From positions 372,001 through 436,000 of the forward strand of contig OZ257145.1 in assembly GCA_965279315.1 (NCBI GenBank): a stretch of DNA of 64,000 nucleotides. Reading direction: 5' to 3'. Made by a program: the position numbers and the translations under genes. Under the pieces are notes generated by a model. That model worked only from the letters and a program-made list of their open reading frames with translations, made no database searches and was not told where the DNA came from. Each line of letters starts with the position of its first letter. Positions within the stretch are counted from its first letter, which is position 1. This DNA is from JAPWJZ01 sp965279315. Lineage in GTDB: Bacteria; Pseudomonadota; Alphaproteobacteria; Micavibrionales; UBA2020. Below are positions 16,586-25,969 of this stretch, piece after piece.

Positions 16586-17092
16586 ATGGACTGGAAAACG
16601 GCATCTGCTGACGAAAAACTGGCACTTGTGCGCGATATCAACCGCGTCGAGCCTGTGTATAAATTCAGCCCCGATGACAGCATCGTGGAAACCCTGCCTC
16701 TAGCCTTCTATCCGGGCGGGCAGCTGGTGTCGATCGTGAAGCCCATGCCGCTGCAGCCGCAGCTGTGGTACGTCAAGTTACCGGAAGAGATCGTCAACCT
16801 AGACGGGTCGCCCGCCAATATCCACCACCTGAACGAACGCGCGCCGCTGCAACTGTCGCAGCAGGTGATTGCCGACTACCTGAAATTCCGCCTCTATTTC
16901 GCTGGCAATATGTGGATGGAGGGTGTCGTCGCGATCGAAGCCGCCGACGGTTTCCACGCGACCGCCCGCATTCTGGAGCAGGACGGACTGTTCGAGAAAA
17001 AACTGACCGTCACCCCGCGCGGCGAAATCACCCTGCAAAGCAAAAAGAAACTGGGCACAGGCAAGCGCATTCCCGACCGTTTCAGTTTTTAG
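16586..17092 (+). CDS. hypothetical protein
   Basis: 168-residue soluble protein that I do not recognise, divergent from holC (66 bp between starts). It is acidic-basic mixed, with WYVKLPEEIVNLDGSPANI, an ADYLKFRLYFAGNMW helix, and a basic C-terminus (SKKKLGTGKRIPDRFSF). No signal peptide or membrane segment. Its 3' end overlaps the convergent fusion gene by 4 bases. Confidence 0.75.
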   Translation: MDWKTASADEKLALVRDINRVEPVYKFSPDDSIVETLPLAFYPGGQLVSIVKPMPLQPQLWYVKLPEEIVNLDGSPANIHHLNERAPLQLSQQVIADYLKFRLYFAGNMWMEGVVAIEAADGFHATARILEQDGLFEKKLTVTPRGEITLQSKKKLGTGKRIPDRFSF

Positions 17093-20000
17093 CCTTCCGC
17101 TGCCATTTTCTGCAACCGCACGTAATCCGTCTTGCCCGTGCCCAGCACCGGGATTTCCGACGGCACGATCTTCTTCGGCACTGAAATCTCGCTCAGGCCC
17201 AGCATCTTGAAATGCGCGGAAATCGCTTCCGCCGCAGCATTGGGATATGTCGTGAACAGGATCAGCTTCTCGCCTTTTTTATCATCTTTCACGCTGACGA
17301 CAGCGTGCTGATGACCCGGCCACAATTTCTGCAGCGCCATTTCGACGGCGGTCAGCGACACCATCTCGCCCGCGATTTTCGCAAAGCGTTTCATGCGCCC
17401 CTTGATGGTGACAAACCCGTCATCATCCAGCGCCACGATATCGCCGGTATCGTACCAGCCTTCGTCGGGCGGCTGCAGGATGCCGGGCGCATCGGCCTTG
17501 AGGTACCCCATCATCACATTCGGCCCGCGCATGACCAGCTTGCCGGAATTTTCCTCGATGCCCTCGACTTTTTCCAGCTTGTGCGTGACACCGGGCAGCA
17601 GGCGGCCGACAGAGCCAGCCTTGTTGTGCATCGGCGTGTTGATCGAAATGACCGGCGCGGTTTCGGTCGCGCCATAGCCTTCGAAAATCCGCACGCCGTA
17701 TTTTTCGGCATAGATCCGGCGCGTTTCGTCCTTCAGTTTTTCCGCGCCCGCAAACACATAACGGATGGCGTGGAAGTCGTAGGGGTGCGCAAAGCGCGCA
17801 TAGCCCGCAAGGAAGGTATCCGTGCCGAACAGGATCGTCGCATTCGTGTCGTAAATCAGTTCCGGCACGATGCGGTAATGCAGCGGCGACGGATAATAAA
17901 ACGCGCGCATCCCCGACAGGATGGGCAGCAGCGTGCCGCCCGTCAACCCAAAGGAATGGAACATTGGCAGGCAATTGAAGACGATGTCTTTCGGCCCGAA
18001 ATCGATGCGGCTGGCAACCTGATGGCGGTTCGACTGGATATTGCGGTGGGACAGCACGACGCCCTTGGGCGTGCCTTCGGAACCGGATGTGAACAAAATC
18101 ACAGCCGGATCATGCGGGCTTGCCTTGCGGCGGAAATTGTCGAGCGTTTCGGGCATATAGCGCGCCGCCAGCCCATACAGTTTTTCCGCGAAGCCGACTT
18201 GAGCGCGTAAATCTTCCACATACAAAAACTCGACGCCGACCGCTTGCATCGCTTCGATGGTCGGGTCCATCTTGCCCATTTCGATGAAGCGGCGCGAGGT
18301 GATGACGGTTTTCAGCTTCGCCGTTTCACAGGCGCTGACGACCTGCGCTGGGCCGGAGGAGAAATTGATCATCGCGGGCACTTTGCGCAAAGCATGCAAC
18401 GCGAAAAAGGCAACCGATGTGCCCACCATGTTCGGTAGCAGGATGCCGATGGCGGGGATCGTTGCGCCTTCGCCTGTTTTCAGGCGCTTGTCCATGATTT
18501 TGGCCAGCACCAGCGCGCGGCTGATGAAATCGCGGTAATTGACGGGTTCGCGCAACGGGTCTTCCGCGATGATATGCTTCGTGCCGAACAGGCGGGATGC
18601 GTCCATCAATGACGTGAACAGCGGCTTGTCGATCTCGCTGGCATCGAACACCATCTGTGACATCATGTCATACAGCTGCGCGCCCGCCAGCTGGCGGCGA
18701 CGGCGGCCAAAGACGCCTTCGGGCAGCACGAAGCTGCGCGGCGGCAGGATGGTCATGGTGATCTTGGGGAAGCGGCGCAGCACCGTTTTTCCGGCCGAGC
18801 GCGAAAACGGCGTATATTGCGCGCCATCGATGCGGATCGGCAGCACCATCGCGCCAGCCTTGTCGGCGATCATGCCGGGGCCTTCATAGACTTTCATCAG
18901 CGAACCGGTCATGGAAATGCGGCCCTCGGGAAAGATCATCCCCGTCTTGCCGCTTTTTACCACATCAATCAGCGATTTCAGCGCCAGCGGGTTGGTGGGG
19001 TCCAGCGGATATGCATCAACCATGCGCAGCAGCGGCTGCATCCACCACGCGCGCGCGATTTGCGTATTCACGGCGAAGGTGATTTTGTTGGGCAGGTAGG
19101 CGGCAATCAGCGCGGCATCAAGGAACGAGGTATGGTTCGCGATGATCAGGATACGGTCGCCCGCTTTCTCGAAATTCTCCAAACCCTTCACTTCGACTTT
19201 ATAAGCCCACCTGAAAATCGCGCGGCAGACGGAACGCAAGAGCGCATCCGGCAGGAGCTGCACGATGTAGATGGCGACAAGGATATCCATCAATGCCATG
19301 GCAAGGAAGATGCCCGGGATGCTCGCCCCTGCCTTCAACAGCACTGCGCCGATAATCGACGACGCAACCATGAACATCGCGTTCATGATGTTCAGCCCCG
19401 CAATCATGCGTGCCATGTAATTGGGGTCGGTGCGTTTTTGCACGATGGCATAAAGCGGCACAACGAACATGCCGCCCGACAATGCAATCGCCAGCAAGTC
19501 CGCCACGATGCGCCAGTTGCCCGGCTGCGACAGGAATGTGCTGGCCGTCAGAAGGTTCGGCTGCGGCGGCAACGCGCCATTCGCCGCGAAATAAAGGTCG
19601 ATGCCGAACACGGCCATGCCAATCGCCGCGATAGGCACATAGGTCGCCTGCACCTGCCCCTTCAGCAGTTTCGAGCACAGCACGGAACCCGCCGCAATGC
19701 CGACGGAAAACAGCGTCAGCAGCAGCGTCACAACGCTTTCATCGCCGCCGAGGTAGATTTTGGCGAAGGCGGGGAATTGCGTGAGATACGTCGCGCCCAC
19801 CAGCCAGAACCACGAAATCGCAAGGATGGCGCGGTAAACACCGGTATTTTCCTGCGTTGCCGCCAGGATTTTTTGCGTTTCCTGCCAGAAATTGCGGTTG
19901 ATGACGAGGTCGGGCGAAGGGCCCGGCGCGGCCGGTATAAAACGGCTGGCGCAATAGCCGGCAACCGCAACCGTCACGCAGGCGACGGAAATAATCACCT

Positions 20001-20511
20001 CGCCCAGTTCCTGATGCGCGATCAGCACACCGCCCGCAATCGTGCCCAGCAGGATCGCCATGAAGGTGCCGGCCTCGACATAGGCATTGCCGCTCAGCAG
20101 CTCCTTGCCGTCCAGATGCTGTGGCAGCACCGCGTATTTGACGGGGCCGAAGAAGGTGGAATGCAGGCCCATGCAGAACAGGACGACGAACAGCACGAAC
20201 AGGCTATGCGTCAGGAAGCCGACAGCGGCCAGCAGCATAAAGCCGATTTCAGCAATCTTCACATACTGCGCAATGCGCGCGCGGTCGATCTTGTCGGCGA
20301 TCTGGCCGGCTGTGGCGGAGAACAGGAAGAACGGCAGGATAAACACCCCCGCCGCCATGGTGACGAGGATCTGCGGCGGGATCGACGTTTCCGTGGCAAG
20401 CCGGAAGGTGATGAGCATCGCCATCGCCGTCTTGAACAGGTTGTCGTTGAACGCGCCCAGAAACTGCGTCAGGAACAGCGGAAAAAACCGCCGTGATTTC
20501 AGGATGGACAT
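17089..20511 (-). CDS. LplT-PlsC-Aas fusion: lysophospholipid transporter/acyltransferase/acyl-ACP synthetase
   Basis: 1140-residue three-part fusion. Residues about 1-420 are an MFS transporter of the LplT type (FFPLFLTQFLGAFNDNLFKT). About 430-640 are a PlsC acyltransferase, with NHTSFLDAA (HX4D) and FPEGRIS. About 650-1140 are an AMP-forming acyl-ACP synthetase (ILFTSGSEGTPKGVVLSH, GYGATETAPVIS, GWYDTGDIVALDDDGF). In E. coli LplT and Aas are separate and together flip and re-acylate lysophospholipids at the inner membrane; here all steps are in one chain, as in several other proteobacteria. Convergent 4-base overlap with the gene at 16586-17092. Confidence 0.93.
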   Translation of the reverse strand: MSILKSRRFFPLFLTQFLGAFNDNLFKTAMAMLITFRLATETSIPPQILVTMAAGVFILPFFLFSATAGQIADKIDRARIAQYVKIAEIGFMLLAAVGFLTHSLFVLFVVLFCMGLHSTFFGPVKYAVLPQHLDGKELLSGNAYVEAGTFMAILLGTIAGGVLIAHQELGEVIISVACVTVAVAGYCASRFIPAAPGPSPDLVINRNFWQETQKILAATQENTGVYRAILAISWFWLVGATYLTQFPAFAKIYLGGDESVVTLLLTLFSVGIAAGSVLCSKLLKGQVQATYVPIAAIGMAVFGIDLYFAANGALPPQPNLLTASTFLSQPGNWRIVADLLAIALSGGMFVVPLYAIVQKRTDPNYMARMIAGLNIMNAMFMVASSIIGAVLLKAGASIPGIFLAMALMDILVAIYIVQLLPDALLRSVCRAIFRWAYKVEVKGLENFEKAGDRILIIANHTSFLDAALIAAYLPNKITFAVNTQIARAWWMQPLLRMVDAYPLDPTNPLALKSLIDVVKSGKTGMIFPEGRISMTGSLMKVYEGPGMIADKAGAMVLPIRIDGAQYTPFSRSAGKTVLRRFPKITMTILPPRSFVLPEGVFGRRRRQLAGAQLYDMMSQMVFDASEIDKPLFTSLMDASRLFGTKHIIAEDPLREPVNYRDFISRALVLAKIMDKRLKTGEGATIPAIGILLPNMVGTSVAFFALHALRKVPAMINFSSGPAQVVSACETAKLKTVITSRRFIEMGKMDPTIEAMQAVGVEFLYVEDLRAQVGFAEKLYGLAARYMPETLDNFRRKASPHDPAVILFTSGSEGTPKGVVLSHRNIQSNRHQVASRIDFGPKDIVFNCLPMFHSFGLTGGTLLPILSGMRAFYYPSPLHYRIVPELIYDTNATILFGTDTFLAGYARFAHPYDFHAIRYVFAGAEKLKDETRRIYAEKYGVRIFEGYGATETAPVISINTPMHNKAGSVGRLLPGVTHKLEKVEGIEENSGKLVMRGPNVMMGYLKADAPGILQPPDEGWYDTGDIVALDDDGFVTIKGRMKRFAKIAGEMVSLTAVEMALQKLWPGHQHAVVSVKDDKKGEKLILFTTYPNAAAEAISAHFKMLGLSEISVPKKIVPSEIPVLGTGKTDYVRLQKMAAEG

Positions 20512-20570
20512 GCGTTATCGCGCCCCTTGGAAGAGTGGTTAAAGAGACGCCCGGAAGAAATCCGGCCGCC

Positions 20571-22070
20571 TTATTCGAAGTTTTCCGCCACGAAACGGTC
20601 GAGCAGGCGGACGCCGAACGCCGACGCGCCCTTGGGCGCTGCCGTGCGGTCCTTGTTGTTCCATGCCACGCCCGCGATATCGAGATGCGCCCATTTCACG
20701 CCCGGCTGGATAAACCGTTTCAGGAAATGCGCGCCGATGGCGGAGCCCGCATCGCGGCCGCCGGAAATGTTCTTGATGTCGGCGGCAGGGCTGTCGATGG
20801 CTTTGTCCCACGCGTCGTTCAGCGGCAGGCGCCACAGTTCCTCGCCCACCCCCTGCCCCGCCAGCGTCAATTGCTGCGCAAGGCCGTCATCGTTCGAGAA
20901 CAGGCCAGCATATTCATGGCCCAGCGCGATGATGACCGCACCCGTCAGCGTTGCGAGGTCGACGATATGCGTCGGCTTGAATTGCTCCTGCGCGTACCAG
21001 AGCGCATCGCAGAGGATCAAGCGGCCTTCGGCATCGGTGTTCAGGATTTCAATCGTCTGGCCCGACATAGATGTCACGATGTCGCTGGGGCGGCAGGCAT
21101 TGCCGGAGGGCATGTTTTCGGCCAGAGCCACCACACCCACCACGTTCACCTTCGCGCCGCGCGCGGCCAGCGCGTACATCAGGCCTGTCACGGCCGCTGC
21201 ACCCGCCATATCCCATTTCATGTCTTCCATGCCGGGACCGGGCTTCAGGGAAATGCCGCCTGTATCGAACGTCACGCCCTTGCCGACGAAGCAGATGGTT
21301 TTGTCTTTCTTGCTGCCGCCATGATATTCCATGGTGACGAGTTTCGGTTCGCGCACGCTGCCTTGGCCGACAGCCTCCAGCGCGCCCATGCCGAGTTTCT
21401 GGATTTCTTTCATGCCGAGCGTCTTTACCTTCACGCCCAGCGGCACCAGTTCGCTTTTGATGATATCGGCGAAGCTTTCGGGATAGAGGACGTTCGGTGT
21501 TTCGGAGACGAGGTCGCGCGTCAGGTACACGCCGTCGATCAGCGTATCGGCTTCATCGAACAGCTTCTTCGCCTTTTGCGGGTGATCGACGGTGAAGCTG
21601 AGCGATTTCACGGTCGGCTTTTTGTCTTTCGGTTCCTTGGTCAGGTATTTGTCGAAGCGGTAGGACGACAGCACCGCGCCCGCCGCCATGCTCGACGCCG
21701 CTTCATTGGCATCAAGGTGTTTCAGCGCAAGGCCTTCCGACGAAAAAGACAGTTCCGCGCTTGCCGCCTTGCGAGCGTTCAGGAGGGCCACGACCGTGCC
21801 GCCGATTTTTTCAAAATCCGTTTCCTTCAGGTCTTCCGCCTTGCCGAGGCCGACGATGACCACATGGCGGTGCGGCAGGCCTTCGGGGCCGGCAATCACG
21901 AGGGTCTGCGCCTTTTTGCCCTCGAAGCTTTCCGCCTCGATCGCGCGTTTCAGGGCGCCGTTGGTTTTCTTGTCCGCCCACTTGCCGCCCTCCAGCAGTT
22001 TGCCGCCTTCGGTCGCGAAGGCGACAAAGGCATCGGATTTGGTGGCTTTTGAATCGAAAGAGATTTTCAT
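20571..22070 (-). CDS. pepA: leucyl aminopeptidase PepA
   Basis: 499-residue M17 cytosolic aminopeptidase. The diagnostic NTDAEGRLILCDAL motif (metal ligands and bicarbonate-binding Arg) and the catalytic Lys region FVGKGVTFDTGGISLKPG are intact, as is DMAGAAAVTG. The length is typical. It removes N-terminal residues in peptide turnover, and in E. coli PepA also binds DNA. Divergent from lptF, a widespread arrangement; 113 bp separate the starts. Confidence 0.96.
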   Translation of the reverse strand: MKISFDSKATKSDAFVAFATEGGKLLEGGKWADKKTNGALKRAIEAESFEGKKAQTLVIAGPEGLPHRHVVIVGLGKAEDLKETDFEKIGGTVVALLNARKAASAELSFSSEGLALKHLDANEAASSMAAGAVLSSYRFDKYLTKEPKDKKPTVKSLSFTVDHPQKAKKLFDEADTLIDGVYLTRDLVSETPNVLYPESFADIIKSELVPLGVKVKTLGMKEIQKLGMGALEAVGQGSVREPKLVTMEYHGGSKKDKTICFVGKGVTFDTGGISLKPGPGMEDMKWDMAGAAAVTGLMYALAARGAKVNVVGVVALAENMPSGNACRPSDIVTSMSGQTIEILNTDAEGRLILCDALWYAQEQFKPTHIVDLATLTGAVIIALGHEYAGLFSNDDGLAQQLTLAGQGVGEELWRLPLNDAWDKAIDSPAADIKNISGGRDAGSAIGAHFLKRFIQPGVKWAHLDIAGVAWNNKDRTAAPKGASAFGVRLLDRFVAENFE

Positions 22071-22183
22071 GGCAGACCTATTTTTCTTCCTTTTTGGGAC
22101 GGGAGAGGCTAAAAAACCTTAGAGGATAAATATAAAGAGGTGGTTAAGACGAAGTCCACCCAAAGATTGCCCGGAAGGCGGTC

Positions 22184-23335
22184 ATGCTGATTACCCGCTA
22201 CCTTATGAAGAATCTGGTTTCCGCGACCGTTTTTGTCACCATTGCGCTGACGATGGTGGTGCTGCTGACCCAATCGCTGAAGATTCTGGAACTGGTGGCC
22301 AATTCCGATGCCCCGCCCGGCCTGTTCGTCAAACTGGTCGCGCTGTCCCTCCCGAAGTTTCTGGAAACCATCCTGCCGGTGGCCCTCGTCGTGGCGGCCC
22401 TGTTCGTGTATAACAAGCTTGTTATGGATAACGAGCTGGTCGTCCTGCGCTCCTGCGGCTTTGACCACCATGCCATCGCGCGCCCCGCCTTGCTGCTGGC
22501 CGCTGCGCTGACCATCCTGATGATGGGCCTGACGACCTATGCGACGCCGGTATCCTATGGCGCGATGCAGTCGCTGCGCACGCAGGTGATGTCGAAATAT
22601 TCGGCCTTCCTGCTGCGCGAAGGTGTGTTCAACACCTTCGGCAAGGACCTCACTGTTTATGTGCGCTCGCGCGACAGCAACGGCGACCTGACAGGCATCC
22701 TGATCCATGACCGCCGCGACAAGGACAAGCCGCCCAGCACGACCACCGCCAAGCGCGGACGCCTTGTGATGAACAAGGACATCCCGACGATCCTGGTGCA
22801 GGACGGCATGCGCCAGCAGATGGATACCGCCAGCAATTCCGTCAGCCGCCTTTATTTCTCCGAATACATGATCGAGGTGAATTCGCTCGACACCGGCCAG
22901 CGCGTGCGCAACCGCGATTACAGCGAACGCACGTTGTCCGAACTGCTGCGTCCCGACATGAGCGTCAAGTACGACCGCGATAAAAAAGAAGTCTTCCTGG
23001 CGGAGGCGCATGCCGACCTGATCCGCCCGTTCCTGTGCGTCTCATTCGTGCTGTCCGGCCTGGCCGTGCTGCTGGTGGGCCCGTTCAACCGCCGCGGGCA
23101 GGGCCGCAAGGTGACGTTTGCGGTGCTGATCATTATCGCCATCATGGTCGCGAACCTGATGCTGACCAGCGCGACACGCCGCCATATCGAGCTGGTGCCG
23201 CTGCTGTATATCGCCGTTTTCGTGCCCATTTTCGCGGGTTATTACGCGCTGGGCATGCGGGGCGAGCAGCAGATCATGGCCTTGATGCGCCGGTTCAATG
23301 AACGCCGCGCCCGCAAACTGGAGGCGGCGGCATGA
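22184..23335 (+). CDS. lptF: LPS export permease LptF
   Basis: 383-residue inner-membrane component of the LptB2FG transporter that extracts LPS from the inner membrane. The LptF/LptG (YjgP/YjgQ) family pattern is clear: the N-terminal ITRYLMKNLVSATVFVTIALT, two membrane helices, a periplasmic beta-jellyroll region (about residues 130-270), then a further cluster of helices at the end. GGAAGG precedes the ATG. Its stop overlaps the lptG start as ATGA, so translation is coupled. Confidence 0.95.
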   Translation: MLITRYLMKNLVSATVFVTIALTMVVLLTQSLKILELVANSDAPPGLFVKLVALSLPKFLETILPVALVVAALFVYNKLVMDNELVVLRSCGFDHHAIARPALLLAAALTILMMGLTTYATPVSYGAMQSLRTQVMSKYSAFLLREGVFNTFGKDLTVYVRSRDSNGDLTGILIHDRRDKDKPPSTTTAKRGRLVMNKDIPTILVQDGMRQQMDTASNSVSRLYFSEYMIEVNSLDTGQRVRNRDYSERTLSELLRPDMSVKYDRDKKEVFLAEAHADLIRPFLCVSFVLSGLAVLLVGPFNRRGQGRKVTFAVLIIIAIMVANLMLTSATRRHIELVPLLYIAVFVPIFAGYYALGMRGEQQIMALMRRFNERRARKLEAAA

Positions 23336-24423
23336 TCTCGTCCCCGACCCTGTTCCGCTATATCAGCCGCAATTTCATGTTCAACGTGCTGATGATTTCC
23401 TTCGTGCTTGTCGGGCTGACATTCGTCATCAACACGATCGAGCTTCTGCGCCGCGCGACCAACCATACCGAAATCGGCATCACATTGATCATACAGATGT
23501 CGCTGTTGTCGCTGCCGCAGTTTGTGGAGCGCGTGCTGCCCTTCGCCGTGCTGTTCGGGTCGATTTATACCTGCTGGCGGCTCAACAAGACGCATGAGCT
23601 GGTCGTCATCCGGTCATCCGGCCTGTCGGCATGGCAGTTCCTGTTCCCGATGATGGCATCGGCGCTGCTGTTCGGTTTTTGCGTGACCGCGATGGTCAAC
23701 CCCATTTCCGCCGTGCTGTCGGCGAAATACGAACAGATGGAGGATGCGCACCTGAAATCGGCCGGCAGCACCATCGCCGTGCTGCGCACCGGCATCTGGC
23801 TGCGCCAGCCGGTCGAAAAGGGGTATGCCCTGATCCATGCCGCCACGTTCGAGCAGGCGGAATGGAAACTGTCGGACGTCATCGTGTTCTTTTTCGACAA
23901 GGACGACAATTTCATGCGCCGGATCGACAGCCCCCTCGCCTACCTGCGGGACGGTCACTGGGAAATCCGGCAGGCGCTGGTGAATGACAAAAACGGTGTC
24001 ACGCGCACCGATGTCGAATTATTGAAAACCGAACTGACCGCCCGCAAGATCGAAGAATCGTTTGCGACGCCCGAGACGATTTCCTTCTGGAACCTCCCCG
24101 AATATATCCGCATTATGGAAGAAACGGGGTTTCCGGCCACCCGTTTGCATATCCGCTTCCATTCCCTGCTGGCCCAACCGTTCTTTTTCGTGGCAATGGT
24201 GCTGTTAGCTGCGACATTTTCGCTACGTCCGCCAAGATTCGGGGGGGCAGGGGCACTGTTAGCCCTTGGCGTAGCCATTGGATTCTTTGTATTCTTCATG
24301 GACTCAATGCTCGGCGCTTTCGGACTGTCGCAAAAGATTCCCGCGTATCTCGCAGCCTGGACACCCGCGATCGTTAGCCTGCTTCTGGGGACAACGGCTT
24401 TGTTGCACTTGGAGGACGGTTAA
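23332..24423 (+). CDS. lptG: LPS export permease LptG
   Basis: 363-residue second permease of LptB2FG. It opens with LFRYISRNFMFNVLMISFVLVGLTF and has the RSSGLSAWQFLFPM coupling segment, a periplasmic jellyroll region, and C-terminal helices (SLLAQPFFFVAMVLLAATFSL). It overlaps lptF by 4 bases. LptB, LptC and LptA are not in the window. Confidence 0.95.
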   Translation: MISSPTLFRYISRNFMFNVLMISFVLVGLTFVINTIELLRRATNHTEIGITLIIQMSLLSLPQFVERVLPFAVLFGSIYTCWRLNKTHELVVIRSSGLSAWQFLFPMMASALLFGFCVTAMVNPISAVLSAKYEQMEDAHLKSAGSTIAVLRTGIWLRQPVEKGYALIHAATFEQAEWKLSDVIVFFFDKDDNFMRRIDSPLAYLRDGHWEIRQALVNDKNGVTRTDVELLKTELTARKIEESFATPETISFWNLPEYIRIMEETGFPATRLHIRFHSLLAQPFFFVAMVLLAATFSLRPPRFGGAGALLALGVAIGFFVFFMDSMLGAFGLSQKIPAYLAAWTPAIVSLLLGTTALLHLEDG

Positions 24424-24487
24424 TAATTGAGTAATCGTATGTAGTTAAAGTGGTATTGGGCACTATATTGAACGCAAGATCGGAATA

Positions 24488-25264
24488 ATGAAAATGTCTC
24501 GGGCAGCTACTCTCTCCACCAAAATTATGACCATCGCCCTTTGCGGCTTTCTGGCACTGGGTGCCACGTCCTGCGCAAAGTCGGTCAGCCCTGAAACGGG
24601 TTATAAAACAGGCATCAACGACCCGATCGAGCCGTTCAACCGCGGCGTATTCGCTTTCAACAACATCCTCGATATCGCCGTGATCGAGCCGGTCGCCAAA
24701 GTTTACAACTTCATCTTCCCGAGCTTCGTGCGCGATGGCGTGCAGAATTTCATGCGCAACCTGCGCTCGCCGATCATCATCGGCAACCAGTTGCTGCAAT
24801 TCGACCTCAAGGGCGCAGGCGTCGCAACCGCGCGCATGATCATCAACACCACCGCCGGCATCGGCGGCCTTGTGGATGTCGCATCCGCGCAAGGCCTTGC
24901 TTATGAACCCGAAGATTTCGGCCAGACACTGGCTGTCTGGGGCCTCGGCGACGGCTTCTACCTCGTCCTGCCGATCGTCGGCCCGTCGTCGCTGCGCGAC
25001 ACCGGCGGTATGGCTGTTGACGGCATCGCCGATCCCCTGCGCCTGCTGGCGCACAACACTGACAACATGTGGTGGTACTACACCCGCCTTGGCGTCGAGG
25101 GTCTTGATACCCGCGCGCGCCTTGTGAAAGCGGTTGAAGACCTGCGCGCGAACAGCCTTGATTACTACGCAGCCGTCCGCTCCGCTTACTCGCAAAAACG
25201 CCAGTCGCTGATCCATGACGAAAAGCCCGGCGACAGCGCAGCCATTCCCGACTACGGCAATTAA
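24488..25264 (+). CDS. mlaA: MlaA (VacJ) outer-membrane lipoprotein
   Basis: 258-residue lipoprotein of the VacJ/MlaA family. The lipobox LGATSC places the acylated Cys at about residue 29. Signature segments are DPIEPFNRGVFAFNN, NFMRNLRSPIIIGNQLLQ and GLGDGFYLVLPIVGPSSLRDTGG. In the Mla pathway MlaA removes misplaced phospholipids from the outer leaflet and hands them to MlaC. Followed 24 bp later by mlaC, so probably one operon; the MlaFEDB ATPase-permease genes are not in the window. Confidence 0.95.
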   Translation: MKMSRAATLSTKIMTIALCGFLALGATSCAKSVSPETGYKTGINDPIEPFNRGVFAFNNILDIAVIEPVAKVYNFIFPSFVRDGVQNFMRNLRSPIIIGNQLLQFDLKGAGVATARMIINTTAGIGGLVDVASAQGLAYEPEDFGQTLAVWGLGDGFYLVLPIVGPSSLRDTGGMAVDGIADPLRLLAHNTDNMWWYYTRLGVEGLDTRARLVKAVEDLRANSLDYYAAVRSAYSQKRQSLIHDEKPGDSAAIPDYGN

Positions 25265-25288
25265 CAATAAAAAAAGAGGTAATAGAGA

Positions 25289-25897
25289 ATGCGTTTCCAC
25301 CTGATGCTTGCGGCCTTCGCGTTCACCCTGCTTGCCTCCCCCATGGCTTTCGCCGCTAAAACAGACGGCACACCGTCTGCGCAATTCGTCCAGAAGATGG
25401 GCGACAAGGCCCTCACCTCCCTCACCGCCCGCGAACTGGCGGACGGCGTGCGTGCCCAGCGCGTGCGCACGTTGCTGCATGAAAACTTCGATGTGCAGAC
25501 GATTGGCCGTTTCGTGATGGGCCCGTCATGGAAAACGGCGACAGCTGCGCAGAAATCGCAATACATGGACCTGTTCGAGGACATGATCGTCGCGACTTAC
25601 ACGAAACGCTTCGCTGAATATTCGGGCCAGTCGTTCAAGGTCACCAGCTCGACCCCGTCGGGCGAGACCGACAGCCTCGTCAAAAGCCAGATCCTGCAAA
25701 AAGACGGTCCGGCCGTGATGGTCGACTGGCGCGTCCGCAACAAGGGCGGTTCGTTCAAGGTCGTTGACGTTGTGGTGGAAAACATCAGCATGACCATGAC
25801 CCAGCGTGACGATTTCGCGGGCGTCATCAGCAGCAAAGGCATCGACGGCCTGCTGAACGTCCTGCGCCAGCGCGCCGGCAAAGTTGCCAAAAAATAA
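25289..25897 (+). CDS. mlaC: MlaC periplasmic phospholipid carrier
   Basis: 202-residue MlaC (Ttg2D-like, toluene-tolerance) protein with a Sec signal ending SPMAFA. Family features include NFDVQTIGRFVMGPSWKTAT, QKSQYMDLFEDMIVATY and VDWRVRNKGGSFKVVDVVVE. It shuttles phospholipids between the outer-membrane MlaA complex and the inner-membrane MlaFEDB transporter. GAGGT lies upstream of the ATG, and a strong terminator follows 20 bp after the stop. Confidence 0.94.
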   Translation: MRFHLMLAAFAFTLLASPMAFAAKTDGTPSAQFVQKMGDKALTSLTARELADGVRAQRVRTLLHENFDVQTIGRFVMGPSWKTATAAQKSQYMDLFEDMIVATYTKRFAEYSGQSFKVTSSTPSGETDSLVKSQILQKDGPAVMVDWRVRNKGGSFKVVDVVVENISMTMTQRDDFAGVISSKGIDGLLNVLRQRAGKVAKK

Positions 25898-25916
25898 CCG
25901 CCTGAACAGCGGATAC

Positions 25917-25949
25917 AAAAAAAGCCCGGAAGACATTCCGGGCTTTTTT
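25917..25949. terminator. bidirectional intrinsic terminator
   Basis: Perfect 11-bp stem AAAGCCCGGAA/TTCCGGGCTTT with GACA loop and T-tracts in both directions, between convergent mlaC and ettA. Confidence 0.9.
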
Positions 25950-25969
25950 CTTGGCCGTAAAACCGCGAC

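Noticed and set aside
18817..20496. 559-residue plus-strand ORF opposite the LplT-Aas fusion
   Set aside because: It has His/Arg/Gln-rich low-complexity composition typical of antisense reading of a GC-rich gene; the minus-strand gene has clear domains.
20493..22052. 519-residue plus-strand ORF opposite pepA
   Set aside because: Antisense shadow of pepA, which has all M17 motifs.
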